A stretch of DNA of 64,000 nucleotides, taken from NCBI RefSeq assembly GCF_001042485.2, contig NZ_LBMN02000004.1, forward strand, positions 186,001 through 250,000. The letters run 5' to 3'. Shown one piece after another: positions 1-11,500 of the stretch; the first letter of the stretch is position 1; every line of letters begins with the position of its first letter. This DNA is from Bacillus paralicheniformis. GTDB taxonomy: Bacteria; Bacillota; Bacilli; Bacillales; Bacillaceae. The notes below the pieces were generated by a model, which had not been told where the DNA came from, ran no database searches, and saw only the letters and a list, made by a program, of their open reading frames with translations. The translations under genes and the position numbers were made by a program.

Positions 1-1
1 C

Positions 2-652
2 CCTATTTTTGAAGCCATTTTTGAGCATCCGTTTGTATTGGGACTGGCGTCCGGCAAGCTGAAAAAGGAGCAGCTTATTCATTATGTGAAGCAAGATTAC
101 GAGTATTTGAACGCTTTTATTCAAATCTACGGAATTGCAATTTCCAAGTGTCAAAACCGGAAAGACATGGAGATGTTTCATGAGCAGATTTCATTTGTAT
201 TAAACAGCGAAGTGCACCCGCACAACAACCTGTGCCGGGCCGCGGGGGTGGAGTATGAATCTCTGCAGGGCTATCCGCTTGCGCCTTCTGCCCATCATTA
301 TATCCGCCATATGCTGACGGCGGCGCACGAAGGCACGCTGGGAGAGATATTAGCCGTCTTGCTGCCTTGTCCGTGGACATATTGGGAGATCGGAAAAAAA
401 CTGATGATGGACGTTCAGCCTGACCCGTCGCATCCATTTTATGACTGGATCTGTTTTTACGGAGACCGAACCGATTCAATCACGACGAAGTTTTGCGCCC
501 GCCTGGATGAATGGGCCGAAACAGCGGGCAAGGCTGAAAAAGAAAAAATGAAGGAGCTTTTTTTGCAAAGTTGTCAGCTTGAATACGGCTTTTGGGAGAT
601 GGCTTATACAGTTGAAGATTGGCCTGTGGAAATGGAGGCGGTGAGACGATGA
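2..652 (+). CDS. TenA-family thiaminase II / aminopyrimidine aminohydrolase (5' end cut by window)
   Basis: The reading frame is open to the first base, so the N-terminus lies outside the window and the first internal ATG (38) is not the start. TenA enzymes hydrolyse aminopyrimidine derived from degraded thiamine to HMP, and some also cleave thiamine. The family residues are visible: the Asp of QDYEYL, the nucleophile Cys in LPCPWTYWEIG, and the C-terminal Glu in FWEMAY, followed by a normal C-terminus. The stop overlaps the ykoE start by 4 bp (ATGA). That couples it to the YkoEDC transporter, which imports the pyrimidine moiety, so uptake and salvage sit in one operon. Any TPP riboswitch would lie upstream of the window. 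Catalytic role is inferred from the family. Confidence 0.9.
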   Translation, partial: PIFEAIFEHPFVLGLASGKLKKEQLIHYVKQDYEYLNAFIQIYGIAISKCQNRKDMEMFHEQISFVLNSEVHPHNNLCRAAGVEYESLQGYPLAPSAHHYIRHMLTAAHEGTLGEILAVLLPCPWTYWEIGKKLMMDVQPDPSHPFYDWICFYGDRTDSITTKFCARLDEWAETAGKAEKEKMKELFLQSCQLEYGFWEMAYTVEDWPVEMEAVRR

Positions 653-1248
653 ATTGGAACATGAAAGAAGTCGTGATGGCAGTGATCTTGTCCGTTGCAT
701 GCGGCGTCATTTACTTAGGATGGTCCACCTTGTGGATCCCTGTTTCAGCTATTGTCGGGCCTGTCGGAGCGAACTTTATGTTCGGCATTTGGGTGATCGC
801 CAGCCCGATTGTCGCTTATATCATCCGTAAACCGGGTGCGGCGCTGATTGCCGAGACGGCAGCTGCGGCGGTCGAACTGCTGACCGGAAGCCACTTTGGA
901 CTGTCAGCATTATTAATCGGTGTGTTCCAGGGAGCCGGTGCGGAAATCGCTTTTGCGATCTTTCGCTATAAGCGTTACAACTTGTTTACCCTTATGCTTT
1001 CCGGTGCGCTTGCCGCGGTCGGAAGCATGACATACAGCCTGATGGCGAACGGTTTTGCCTACTATACGACGCAAACGCTGATCATGACGCTTATCATCCA
1101 AATCATCAGCGGCATTGTACTCGGCGGCTGGCTGGCAAAAGCCGTTGTCGAAGCGCTTGCGAAAACGGGCGTCCTGAATCAGTATGAGATCATGAAGGAA
1201 CAGCGGAAGAAGGATGATGCCGATGCGTTCATTTCTCGGATGCAGTAA
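649..1248 (+). CDS. ykoE: YkoE, substrate-binding S component of a thiamine/HMP ECF transporter
   Basis: This protein of about 199 residues is almost entirely hydrophobic, with about six predicted membrane helices. It matches YkoE, the S component that confers specificity for thiamine or its hydroxymethylpyrimidine precursor. The ATG at 649 overlaps the preceding TGA, so translation is coupled to the TenA-like gene. Its 3' end overlaps ykoD by about 26 bp. A longer in-frame start at 619 lies inside the tenA coding region and is less likely. With ykoD (two fused ATPases) and ykoC (T component) it forms a complete energy-coupling-factor transporter. Function is from family knowledge; gene order agrees with B. 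subtilis ykoFEDC. Confidence 0.9.
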   Translation: MNWNMKEVVMAVILSVACGVIYLGWSTLWIPVSAIVGPVGANFMFGIWVIASPIVAYIIRKPGAALIAETAAAAVELLTGSHFGLSALLIGVFQGAGAEIAFAIFRYKRYNLFTLMLSGALAAVGSMTYSLMANGFAYYTTQTLIMTLIIQIISGIVLGGWLAKAVVEALAKTGVLNQYEIMKEQRKKDDADAFISRMQ

Positions 1249-2815
1249 CCTTTCCGTCCGTTTTTATCATCGTCCTGAAACAGTCCTAGACCGGGTCTCG
1301 CTGTCGATTGGGCAGGGAGAGAAAGTGCTGATACTCGGTCCGAGCGGAAGCGGCAAATCGACACTGTTGTCCGTGCTTTCCGGCATCATTCCTGAACATG
1401 TCGAAGCTGAGGTCAGCGGAGAGGTCAATCGCAGAAAGAGCGCCGGCGTTATGTTTCAGGATCCGGATTCGCAGTTCTGCATGCTTCATGTTGATGAGGA
1501 AATCGCTTTTAGCCTAGAAAACCGGTCTGTCTCCCCAAAAGATATGGACGGCATCATCTCGGAGCTGATGGAGCAAGTCGGATTAAAGATAGATAAGAAA
1601 ACGCCGATCGAAACCTTGTCAGGCGGTATGAAGCAGAGACTGGCATTAGCGTGCCTGCTCGCTCTGGAGCCTGAAGTGCTGTTTTTTGACGAGCCGACGG
1701 CGCAGCTGGACCCGGCCAGCCGGAAAGACATCTTTGCCTTGCTTCGTAACGTTTCACGAAAAAGCGGACAGACGATGGTGTTCGTCGAACACGTGCTGGA
1801 CGGCTGTATCGAGTGGATGGACCGCGTCATTCTTTTCAATGGAAAGGGACAGATCATCGCTGACGGAAAGCCGGAAGAAATCGTGAAACATTTTCAGCCG
1901 GAGATGAAAGCGGCGGGCATCTGGCAGCCGAAACTGTACCCTGCGGTATGGGAAGATGTCATCACACAAGATGATCATCCGCTCGCCGTCAAGCTCTCTT
2001 CTACATTGAAAATGAAAGAGGAGGAGGCGAAAAACAGGCCTACAGCTGACAGAGACATATTGATCCGCGCAGACGACGCGGCGATCGGCTATCGGAAAAA
2101 GATCGTTGCCGACGGCATCACCCTTGAGATTCCAAGGGGAGAATGGATTTCGGTCATCGGCGAGAACGGGAGCGGAAAGAGTACGTTTTTAAAAAGTCTG
2201 ATCAGGCTTGAAGCCGTCAAAAAAGGGCGCCTTTATCTTGAGGATCGGGAGCTGAAGAAATGGTCCGACCGTACGCTCTATGAGAAGGCCGGCTTTGTTT
2301 TTCAAAATCCCGAGCTTCAATTTATTCGGGACACGGTGTTTGACGAGATCGCGTTCGGGGCGAGGCAGCGGGGATGGCCGGAGGACCGGGTCGAAAAGAA
2401 AACGGCTGAATTGCTGCGGGAATTCGGACTTGACGCTCATCAAAAAGCGCACCCCTTTACATTAAGCCTCGGGCAGAAACGGCGTTTAAGCGTTGCGACA
2501 ATGCTTTTGTTTGACCAGGATCTGCTGCTGCTTGACGAGCCGACATTCGGTCAGGACGAAAGGACGGCGCAAGAATTAATCAAGCGGTTAAAGGAACGGC
2601 AGGAACGGGGAACGACGATTGTGATGGTGACGCACGACATGGACATCGTAGATGAGCATTCCGGCCGTGTCATCGTGTTTCATCAAGGGAAAGCGGCATT
2701 TCAAGGAACGCCGTATCGATTATTTTCTGATCAAGGCCTCGTCCGCCGCTTTTCATTGATACCGCCGCTTCATTACCGGTTCATGCATGAAAGAAAGGAG
2801 AGGGTTCCCGTATGA
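1223..2815 (+). CDS. ykoD: YkoD, fused double ATPase of the thiamine/HMP ECF transporter
   Basis: About 530 residues containing two complete ABC ATPase domains. The first has Walker A GPSGSGKST near residue 38, signature LSGGMKQR and Walker B LFFDEP. The second has Walker A GENGSGKST, a signature altered to LSLGQKRR, and Walker B LLLDEP. Fusion of the two ECF ATPases in one chain is characteristic of YkoD. The ATG at 1223 is preferred because an AGAAGGA ribosome site ends about 9 bases before it; the ATG at 1214 sits too close to it. The gene overlaps ykoE upstream and overlaps ykoC by 4 bp downstream. It powers import by YkoE and YkoC. Confidence 0.9.
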   Translation: MRSFLGCSNLSVRFYHRPETVLDRVSLSIGQGEKVLILGPSGSGKSTLLSVLSGIIPEHVEAEVSGEVNRRKSAGVMFQDPDSQFCMLHVDEEIAFSLENRSVSPKDMDGIISELMEQVGLKIDKKTPIETLSGGMKQRLALACLLALEPEVLFFDEPTAQLDPASRKDIFALLRNVSRKSGQTMVFVEHVLDGCIEWMDRVILFNGKGQIIADGKPEEIVKHFQPEMKAAGIWQPKLYPAVWEDVITQDDHPLAVKLSSTLKMKEEEAKNRPTADRDILIRADDAAIGYRKKIVADGITLEIPRGEWISVIGENGSGKSTFLKSLIRLEAVKKGRLYLEDRELKKWSDRTLYEKAGFVFQNPELQFIRDTVFDEIAFGARQRGWPEDRVEKKTAELLREFGLDAHQKAHPFTLSLGQKRRLSVATMLLFDQDLLLLDEPTFGQDERTAQELIKRLKERQERGTTIVMVTHDMDIVDEHSGRVIVFHQGKAAFQGTPYRLFSDQGLVRRFSLIPPLHYRFMHERKERVPV

Positions 2816-3546
2816 AAAGCAATGGTTCACTTCTTTCGGCATTGAACCCGAGCGCCAAGCTCTTTTCCCACCTCCTGGTCATGTGCTTGCTCATGTTTGT
2901 TTCAAATCCGAAACCGACTCTATTCATTTGGCTGTTTGCGGTTGCCATCGGAATTTTTTTCGGGGGATGGACTTTGTCTTATTTAAGTAAGCGGCTGTTG
3001 CCTTATCTCGTCTTTTTTATTCTCGTCTTTTGGATGATGGCCGCTTTTGGAAAAGGCGAGGAAACGATTTGGGAATGGGCCTGGTTCCGCGTCACCGAGG
3101 AAAGCGTCGGCAATGGGCTGACAATCGCGCTCCGGATGCTCGGGTTTGTCACATACGGTCTTTTGTTTACATCAACAACCGATTTGACGCAGTTTATTAT
3201 GAGCCTGGTTCATCAATGCAGGCTGTCGCCTAAATGGGCTTATGGCTTGCTGGCCGGCTTCCGTTTTGTCCCGCTTTTTCAGTCTGAGCTTTCGCAAATG
3301 AAGGCGGCGCACAAAATCAGGGGCTATAAGCAAAAAAACAGCTGGAAGGCGTTTATTCGCTATGCGCTGCCTTTGTTTTCGCAAGGCATCCGCAAGTCGG
3401 AAAGAATCGCCGTTGCCATGGAAGCGAGAGGGTTTACCGGTGCAAAAGACCGCACCTACTATCAAACAGCGCGGCTTTCCGGAAAAGACTTCGTTTATTT
3501 TGCGGGTCTGGCGTCAGTCACAGCGGGAATTTTGCTCATTTTTTAA
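2812..3546 (+). CDS. ykoC: YkoC, transmembrane T component of the thiamine/HMP ECF transporter
   Basis: A 244-residue integral membrane protein of the CbiQ/EcfT type, with hydrophobic helices in the N-terminal half and a cytoplasmic coupling region containing the EAxG-type motif (MEARGF) near residue 205. Such T proteins couple the two ATPase domains to the S component. The start overlaps the ykoD stop (ATGA), with a strong AAAGGAGAGG ribosome site just upstream. It is the last gene of the unit and is followed by a clear intrinsic terminator. Confidence 0.9.
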   Translation: MKSNGSLLSALNPSAKLFSHLLVMCLLMFVSNPKPTLFIWLFAVAIGIFFGGWTLSYLSKRLLPYLVFFILVFWMMAAFGKGEETIWEWAWFRVTEESVGNGLTIALRMLGFVTYGLLFTSTTDLTQFIMSLVHQCRLSPKWAYGLLAGFRFVPLFQSELSQMKAAHKIRGYKQKNSWKAFIRYALPLFSQGIRKSERIAVAMEARGFTGAKDRTYYQTARLSGKDFVYFAGLASVTAGILLIF

Positions 3547-3559
3547 GAGGGTTTTTTAC

Positions 3560-3586
3560 AGGGCCGCACTGCGGCTCTTTTTTTAT
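3560..3586 (+). terminator. Intrinsic terminator of the tenA-ykoEDC operon
   Basis: GCCGC (3563-3567) pairs with GCGGC (3571-3575) around a 3-base loop, extended by flanking A-G/C-T pairs, and a run of T follows. It lies 14 bases after the ykoC stop. Confidence 0.85.
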
Positions 3587-3637
3587 AAATCGGGCATTCT
3601 GTAAAATGTAAATATTTCGGACGTTGACTGAAACATA

Positions 3638-3665
3638 TTGACCTAGGCCAAAAAGATTGTACAAT
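3638..3665 (+). promoter_or_regulatory. Probable sigma-A promoter of licT
   Basis: TTGACC (3638-3643) and TACAAT (3660-3665) are separated by 16 bases, upstream of the GTG start of licT. Confidence 0.6.
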
Positions 3666-3728
3666 CAATGTGTACCATATGAAAAAAGAAATATAAAAAA
3701 TCCCCTTACAAGATGGGAGTGGCGCGAT

Positions 3729-4562
3729 GTGAAAATTGCCAAAGTGATCAACAACAATGTGATCAGTGTTTTAAATGAACAGGGTCAGGAATTAGTGGTC
3801 ATGGGCAGGGGAATCGCTTTTCAAAAAAAGCCTGGGGAAGCGGTGGATGAATCGAGAATCGAGAAGATTTTCAGGCTTGATAATAAAGATGTATCAGAAA
3901 GATTTAAGACGCTGTTGGACGAAATTCCGATCGAATTTATGGAAATGTCTGAAGAAATTATCTCCTATGCGAAATTAAAGCTCGGCAAGAAGCTGAATGA
4001 CAGCATTTATGTCTCGCTGACCGACCATATTCATTTCGCCGTCGAACGGCATAAAAAGGGTCTGGATATTAAAAACGCCCTGCTTTGGGAGACAAAACGG
4101 CTGTATAAAGATGAGTTCGCCATCGGCAAAGAGGCGCTGGCCATCATTGAAAAGAAGACGGGGACAGCTCTTCCGGAGGATGAAGCCGCTTTTATCGCAC
4201 TCCATATCGTAAACGCCGAGCTGAATGAAGAAATGCCGAACATCGTCAATATTACGAAAGTCATGCAGGAGATTTTAAGCATCGTCAAATATCACTTTCA
4301 TATCGATTTTGATGAAGAATCGCTTCACTATTACCGCTTCATTACCCATTTGAAATTTTTCGCGCAGCGGCTGTTCAGCGGAGCCTATATGGAAAGCCGG
4401 GACGACTTTTTATTTGAAACCGTCAAAAATAAGTACCGCGACGCTTATGTGTGTACAAATAAAATCAGGCAGTACATCGAAAAAGAATACGGTCATCAGC
4501 TCACAAACGAAGAGCTTCTGTATTTGACGATTCATATCGAGCGGGTCGTTCATCAAAAATAG
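3729..4562 (+). CDS. licT: LicT, BglG-family transcriptional antiterminator
   Basis: A 277-residue RNA-binding antiterminator, the same length as B. subtilis LicT. Residues 1-56 form the CAT RNA-binding domain (MKIAKVINNN, GRGIAFQ). Two PTS regulation domains follow, with the conserved histidines in DHIHF, ALHIVN, THLKF and TIHIERV. When a beta-glucoside is present LicT is phosphorylated by HPr and not by BglP; it then dimerises and stabilises the RAT hairpin, preventing termination. The GTG at 3729 is chosen because a GGGAGTGG ribosome site precedes it and the protein then begins as LicT does; the in-frame upstream ATG adds an unrelated leader. Its targets lie directly downstream, before bglP. 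Confidence 0.93.
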   Translation: MKIAKVINNNVISVLNEQGQELVVMGRGIAFQKKPGEAVDESRIEKIFRLDNKDVSERFKTLLDEIPIEFMEMSEEIISYAKLKLGKKLNDSIYVSLTDHIHFAVERHKKGLDIKNALLWETKRLYKDEFAIGKEALAIIEKKTGTALPEDEAAFIALHIVNAELNEEMPNIVNITKVMQEILSIVKYHFHIDFDEESLHYYRFITHLKFFAQRLFSGAYMESRDDFLFETVKNKYRDAYVCTNKIRQYIEKEYGHQLTNEELLYLTIHIERVVHQK

Positions 4563-4577
4563 AGGATGATGCTAAAA

Positions 4578-4614
4578 TGAAAGCGTTGACAATTGGATAA
4601 ATGTATGCTACTTT
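4578..4614 (+). promoter_or_regulatory. bglP promoter overlapped by a cre site
   Basis: The 14-mer TGAAAGCGTTGACA (4578-4591) fits the CcpA cre consensus, and its end doubles as the -35 box TTGACA (4586-4591). After 17 bases comes TACTTT (4609-4614) as a -10. This arrangement would allow direct catabolite repression of bglPH. Confidence 0.75.
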
Positions 4615-4643
4615 TTACTTACATCAACTTATACAGGTTGTTA

Positions 4644-4672
4644 GGATTGTTACTGATCATGCAGGCAAAACC
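4644..4672 (+). promoter_or_regulatory. RAT 1, LicT-binding ribonucleic antiterminator
   Basis: GGATTGTTACTG then GCAGGCAAAACC match the known LicT target of B. subtilis bglP. Its 3' end overlaps the 5' arm of the first terminator, so the two RNA folds exclude one another. Confidence 0.9.
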
Positions 4673-4732
4673 TAAATGACTGTGAGCGGGATTCTTATGC
4701 CCTTGTTTTTCACAGTGATTTAGGTTTTTTTA
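4671..4732 (+). terminator. Conditional terminator 1 of the bglPH leader
   Basis: CCTAAAT (4671-4677) plus ACTGTGA pairs with TCACAGT plus ATTTAGG (ends 4724), giving a stem of about 15 bp followed by seven T. It shares its first bases with RAT 1. Confidence 0.9.
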
Positions 4733-4753
4733 TTTTCATCATGTCTTAAAACG

Positions 4754-4781
4754 GGATTGTTACTGTTCGGCAGGCAAAACC
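4754..4781 (+). promoter_or_regulatory. RAT 2, second LicT-binding antiterminator
   Basis: A second copy of the LicT target: GGATTGTTACTG, a short variable loop (TTCG), then GCAGGCAAAACC. It lies about 110 bases after RAT 1 and again overlaps a terminator. Confidence 0.9.
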
Positions 4782-4825
4782 TAAACTAAGCCTTCTTTGT
4801 ACTGGCTTTAGTTTAGGTTTTTTAT
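4780..4825 (+). terminator. Conditional terminator 2 of the bglPH leader
   Basis: CCTAAACTAAGCC (4780-4792) pairs with GGCTTTAGTTTAGG (4804-4817, one bulge), followed by a T run. It is mutually exclusive with RAT 2. Confidence 0.9.
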
Positions 4826-4867
4826 TTTTTAACAGCTTAATAGGGCTTTAGGAGAGACAGGAGATGA

Positions 4868-8141
<3,274 letters not shown>

Positions 8142-8150
8142 ACAAAGAAA

Positions 8151-8188
8151 GAGGATGTTCAGATGATCTCTGAATATCCTCTTTTTTG
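8151..8188 (+). terminator. Terminator of bglPH
   Basis: GAGGAT plus TTCAGA pairs with TCTGAA plus ATCCTC, followed by six T; it begins nine bases after the bglH stop. Confidence 0.85.
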
Positions 8189-8307
8189 TTGTGGAAATGA
8201 TCATTTTAAAATTTACAGAAAATTTTAAAAATGTAAATGTAATTAGTTTTAAAGCATGTTACATTCGAAACGTAACGAACAACAATCAGGAAAGGAAGAA
8301 AAAATCT

Positions 8308-8760
8308 ATGACATTCAAAGTTGAAACACTTCCAAACTATCGTATTGCTTATATGCGACGAGTTGGTCCGTACGGTCCTGCCAATATTGAGGTAATGGAG
8401 GCATTAAAAAAATGGGCTAAGGAAAAAGGTCTTCTTGAGTCTGCCATTCTGTTTGCGATTCCACAGGATAACCCGGAAACAACATCTCCTGATCAGTGTA
8501 GATTTGATGCTTGTATTGTGATACCACATGATTATCAAGTCGATGATTCAGTTTTTGAAGGGGAAATTTCCGGCGGAAAATACCTGATTTACGATGTTAA
8601 ACATACAGCAGAAGATATTCAAAAAGCATATTCTGATATTTTTTCATCTCTGCAAAACAATGAATTTCAACTGGACAATAGACCAATAATGGAAAAATAC
8701 ACGGGGGATATGTTGAGCAACCCGTATTGTGAAATATGTGTACCTTTAAAATCGGTTTAA
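8308..8760 (+). CDS. GyrI-like small-molecule-binding domain protein
   Basis: A 150-residue single-domain protein resembling the GyrI-like / AraC effector-binding fold (SbmC type): an N-terminal strand RIAYMRRVGPYG, a central FDACIVIP strand and the C-terminal ICVPLK strand. Such proteins bind or hydrolyse hydrophobic small molecules, and some protect DNA gyrase. No DNA-binding domain is attached. The ATG at 8308 is chosen for the AGGAAAGGAAG site just upstream; an in-frame extension to 8191 would run through the bglH terminator. It is a single gene, AT-richer than its neighbours. Its ligand cannot be told from sequence. Confidence 0.75.
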   Translation: MTFKVETLPNYRIAYMRRVGPYGPANIEVMEALKKWAKEKGLLESAILFAIPQDNPETTSPDQCRFDACIVIPHDYQVDDSVFEGEISGGKYLIYDVKHTAEDIQKAYSDIFSSLQNNEFQLDNRPIMEKYTGDMLSNPYCEICVPLKSV

Positions 8761-8821
8761 TTCATTTTCTTGTGCAAACTTTGAATTTATTAAAATTACA
8801 TTTCCCTTTAACGAGCGCTGC

Positions 8822-8847
8822 GTTTAACTCGCTGATAGACAGGGTAA
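8822..8847 (+). promoter_or_regulatory. SigB-type general stress promoter of katE
   Basis: GTTTAA (8822-8827), 14 bases, then GGGTAA (8842-8847) fit the SigB consensus GTTTAA-N12-15-GGGTAT. It lies about 60 bases before the catalase start. Confidence 0.8.
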
Positions 8848-8906
8848 ATCATAAAATAGCAATCCAGATCAACTACATAGGGAATAAGAATGGGGAGGGA
8901 TGACAA

Positions 8907-10991
8907 GTGAATAACAATGATGGCCGCCGCAACGTCAATGAGCACAGCAAGGATCAACAACTTGAACAGTACCGGTCTGACAACCGGGGCAAAAAAATGA
9001 CGACGAACCAAGGTTTACGCGTATCTGAAGACGAGCACTCTTTAAAAGCAGGCGTGCGCGGTCCGACGCTGATGGAGGACTTTCATTTCCGTGAAAAAAT
9101 GACCCATTTTGACCATGAACGGATTCCGGAGCGGGTCGTCCATGCGAGGGGTTTTGGCGCGCATGGCTATTTCCAGGTTTACGAGCCGATGACGAAATAT
9201 ACGAAAGCAAAGTTTCTTCAAGATCCGTCAGTGAAAACACCGGTGTTTGTCAGGTTCTCGACTGTAGCCGGTTCCAGGGGCTCGGGTGATACCGTCCGTG
9301 ATGTCAGAGGATTCGCGACAAAGTTTTATACAGAAGAAGGGAACTATGATCTCGTCGGCAATAACATCCCCGTTTTCTTCATTCAGGATGCCATCAAGTT
9401 CCCTGACCTGGTGCATTCCTTTAAGCCGGAACCGAATAACGAAATGCCGCAGGCTTCTACAGCGCACGATACGTTTTGGGACTTTGTCGCCAACAATGAA
9501 GAAACGGCTCACATGATCATGTGGGCGATGTCTGACAGGGCGATTCCGCGAAGCTACAGGATGATGGAAGGCTTCGGCGTTCATACGTTCAGGTTTGTAA
9601 ATGAAGAAGGCAAGGCGCGCTTTGTTAAATTTCACTGGAAGCCCGTCCTTGGCGTCCATTCGCTCGTCTGGGACGAAGCGCAGACAATCGCCGGGAAAGA
9701 TCCCGACTATCACCGCCGCGATCTTTGGGAAGCGATCGAAAGAGGCGATGAAGTGGAGTATGAGCTCGGCGTGCAAATGATTGACGAAGAAGACGAGTTC
9801 AAGTTTGACTTTGATATCCTTGATCCGACAAAGCTTTGGCCGGAAGAAATGGTTCCTGTTAAGATCATCGGTAAAATGACGCTGAATCGAAACCAGGATA
9901 ACGTTTTTGCCGAAACGGAACAGGCCGCTTTCCATCCGGGCCACGTTGTTCCGGGAATCGATTTTACAAACGATCCGCTTTTGCAGGGCCGGCTCTTTTC
10001 CTATACGGACACACAGCTGATCCGATTGGGAGGTCCGAACTTTCATGAAATTCCGATCAACCGGCCGGTCTGTCCGTTCCATAACAACCAGTATGACGGC
10101 TATCACAGAATGACGATTAACAAAGGGCCTGTCGCTTATCATAAAAATTCGCTGCAAAACAACGATCCGGCGCCTGCTTCAGAAGAAGAAGGCGGATATG
10201 TGCATTACGAGGAAAAAGTCGAGGGCAAAAAAATCCGCCGGCGCAGCGAAAGCTTTAACGATCACTATTCGCAAGCGAAGCTGTTTTGGAACAGCATGTC
10301 TCCCGTTGAAAAAGAACATATCATTTCGGCGTTCCGCTTTGAAGTCGGAAAGGTCAAAAGCAAGGACGTCCGCCGCCAAGTCGTTCATATGTTTAACAGG
10401 GTTGACAGGGAGCTTGCCAAGCAAATCGCTGCGGGTGTAGGTGTAGAGCCCCCTGAAAAAGACGAAGGCTCCAATGTGACGTTCAAATCCCCTGCGCTCA
10501 GCCAGGAAAACACGGTCAAACTGCCGCAGACGAGGACCGTCGCCATTTTAGCAGAGCAAGGTTTTGATGATGAGGACCTCAGCCGGGTGTTGAAAGAGTT
10601 CAAAAAAGCCGACATCATTCCGGACATTGTCAGCTCGGCACTCGGCGTGATCAAAGGGACCGGCGGTACAGAAATAGAAGTCGGTAACACTTTGCAGACG
10701 GTCGATTCCGTGCTGTACGATGCCGTTTATATTCCGGGCGGCCAAGAAAGCATTGAACGCCTGCAATTGCATAAAGCCGCATCGGATTTTATCAATGAAG
10801 CATTCGGACATTATAAAGCGATCGGAGCCGCAGGCAAAGGGATCGATCTCCTGCTGTCCGCCGCCGGGTCCCACGCGGCAGCACAGCCGGGCATTATCAC
10901 CTCTCGCGATGATAAGAGCAAAGACGACTTCGGCAAAAAGCTGGTCGAAGCGATCGGCGGGCACCGCCATTGGGATAGACAAGTTTCATAG
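8907..10991 (+). CDS. katE: KatE, large-subunit (HPII-type) haem catalase
   Basis: A 694-residue catalase of the large-subunit class. The distal His lies in VVHARGFGAHGYF, the distal Asn in NNIPVFFIQD, and the proximal haem Tyr in RLFSYTDTQ. From about residue 545 a DJ-1/flavodoxin-like C-terminal domain follows (TVAILAEQGF). It detoxifies hydrogen peroxide in the cytoplasm. The GTG at 8907 is used because GGGGAGGG lies seven bases upstream; the ATG at 8900 is out of frame and stops at once. A SigB-type promoter upstream fits B. subtilis KatE, a general-stress protein. Confidence 0.92.
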   Translation: MNNNDGRRNVNEHSKDQQLEQYRSDNRGKKMTTNQGLRVSEDEHSLKAGVRGPTLMEDFHFREKMTHFDHERIPERVVHARGFGAHGYFQVYEPMTKYTKAKFLQDPSVKTPVFVRFSTVAGSRGSGDTVRDVRGFATKFYTEEGNYDLVGNNIPVFFIQDAIKFPDLVHSFKPEPNNEMPQASTAHDTFWDFVANNEETAHMIMWAMSDRAIPRSYRMMEGFGVHTFRFVNEEGKARFVKFHWKPVLGVHSLVWDEAQTIAGKDPDYHRRDLWEAIERGDEVEYELGVQMIDEEDEFKFDFDILDPTKLWPEEMVPVKIIGKMTLNRNQDNVFAETEQAAFHPGHVVPGIDFTNDPLLQGRLFSYTDTQLIRLGGPNFHEIPINRPVCPFHNNQYDGYHRMTINKGPVAYHKNSLQNNDPAPASEEEGGYVHYEEKVEGKKIRRRSESFNDHYSQAKLFWNSMSPVEKEHIISAFRFEVGKVKSKDVRRQVVHMFNRVDRELAKQIAAGVGVEPPEKDEGSNVTFKSPALSQENTVKLPQTRTVAILAEQGFDDEDLSRVLKEFKKADIIPDIVSSALGVIKGTGGTEIEVGNTLQTVDSVLYDAVYIPGGQESIERLQLHKAASDFINEAFGHYKAIGAAGKGIDLLLSAAGSHAAAQPGIITSRDDKSKDDFGKKLVEAIGGHRHWDRQVS

Positions 10992-11003
10992 TGAAGAGAT
11001 TTC

Positions 11004-11033
11004 TAAGCACCCTGTTTCAAGGGTGCTTTTTCA
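11004..11033 (+). terminator. Terminator of katE
   Basis: AAGCACCCT pairs with AGGGTGCTT around a short loop and is followed by T, 14 bases after the katE stop. Confidence 0.85.
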
Positions 11034-11052
11034 AATAATGAATAAAAACAGT

Positions 11053-11427
11053 TTAAAACTTCCTGGATAAAATAATCCATGATGAAAATACCGTGATAAT
11101 CTGTAATGAAACCAGTATCCGAATCACATCAATTCCCGCTAATGTGATAAAGCCCATTTGCATTCCGATGATGAGCACCAAAAGGTACACAGATAAAGCG
11201 ATCATGGAAAACTGCATTCCTTTTTGTCTGATGTGTTGAGATCTTTCATCCTTTTGTTTGAATTGCGGATAAAGGTATCCTCCGGCAAAACTTAAAAAAG
11301 CTAATGTGCCAAACATTAAAAGTTCGATTAAAGATATTGAACCAGCAGCTATACCGAAGGCCAGTTTTGCAAGAAATATAAAGACAAACAATCCTCCAAT
11401 GATGTAATAGGTTTTTCGCAAAGCCAT
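11053..11427 (-). CDS. Small four-helix membrane protein, DUF2178-like
   Basis: A 124-residue protein with four predicted membrane helices and, between helices 2 and 3, the cytoplasmic motif KDERSQHIRQKG. This resembles the DERxxxI motif of DUF2178 membrane proteins (family call from memory). The start follows an AAGGAGGAG site. DUF2178 genes often sit beside a small HTH regulator, but none is adjacent here. Its promoter region carries two abutting 16-bp palindromes (11509-11540), so it is probably controlled by a dedicated repressor encoded elsewhere. Function unknown. Confidence 0.7.
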   Translation of the reverse strand: MALRKTYYIIGGLFVFIFLAKLAFGIAAGSISLIELLMFGTLAFLSFAGGYLYPQFKQKDERSQHIRQKGMQFSMIALSVYLLVLIIGMQMGFITLAGIDVIRILVSLQIITVFSSWIILSRKF

Positions 11428-11500
11428 GATATCTCCTCCTTACTAAAGTATTAGAAACTTTCTTTTTAAATGACCAGTGTGTGATTTTACCATTTACCTA

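Noticed and set aside
8191-8307. N-terminal extension of the GyrI-like protein
   Set aside because: It begins at the bglH terminator and lacks a ribosome site, while AGGAAAGGAAG precedes the ATG at 8308.
9228-10157. 309-codon open frame on the minus strand inside katE
   Set aside because: It lies wholly antisense to a catalase with intact motifs, has no ribosome site and encodes no recognisable domain; it is a codon-bias shadow.
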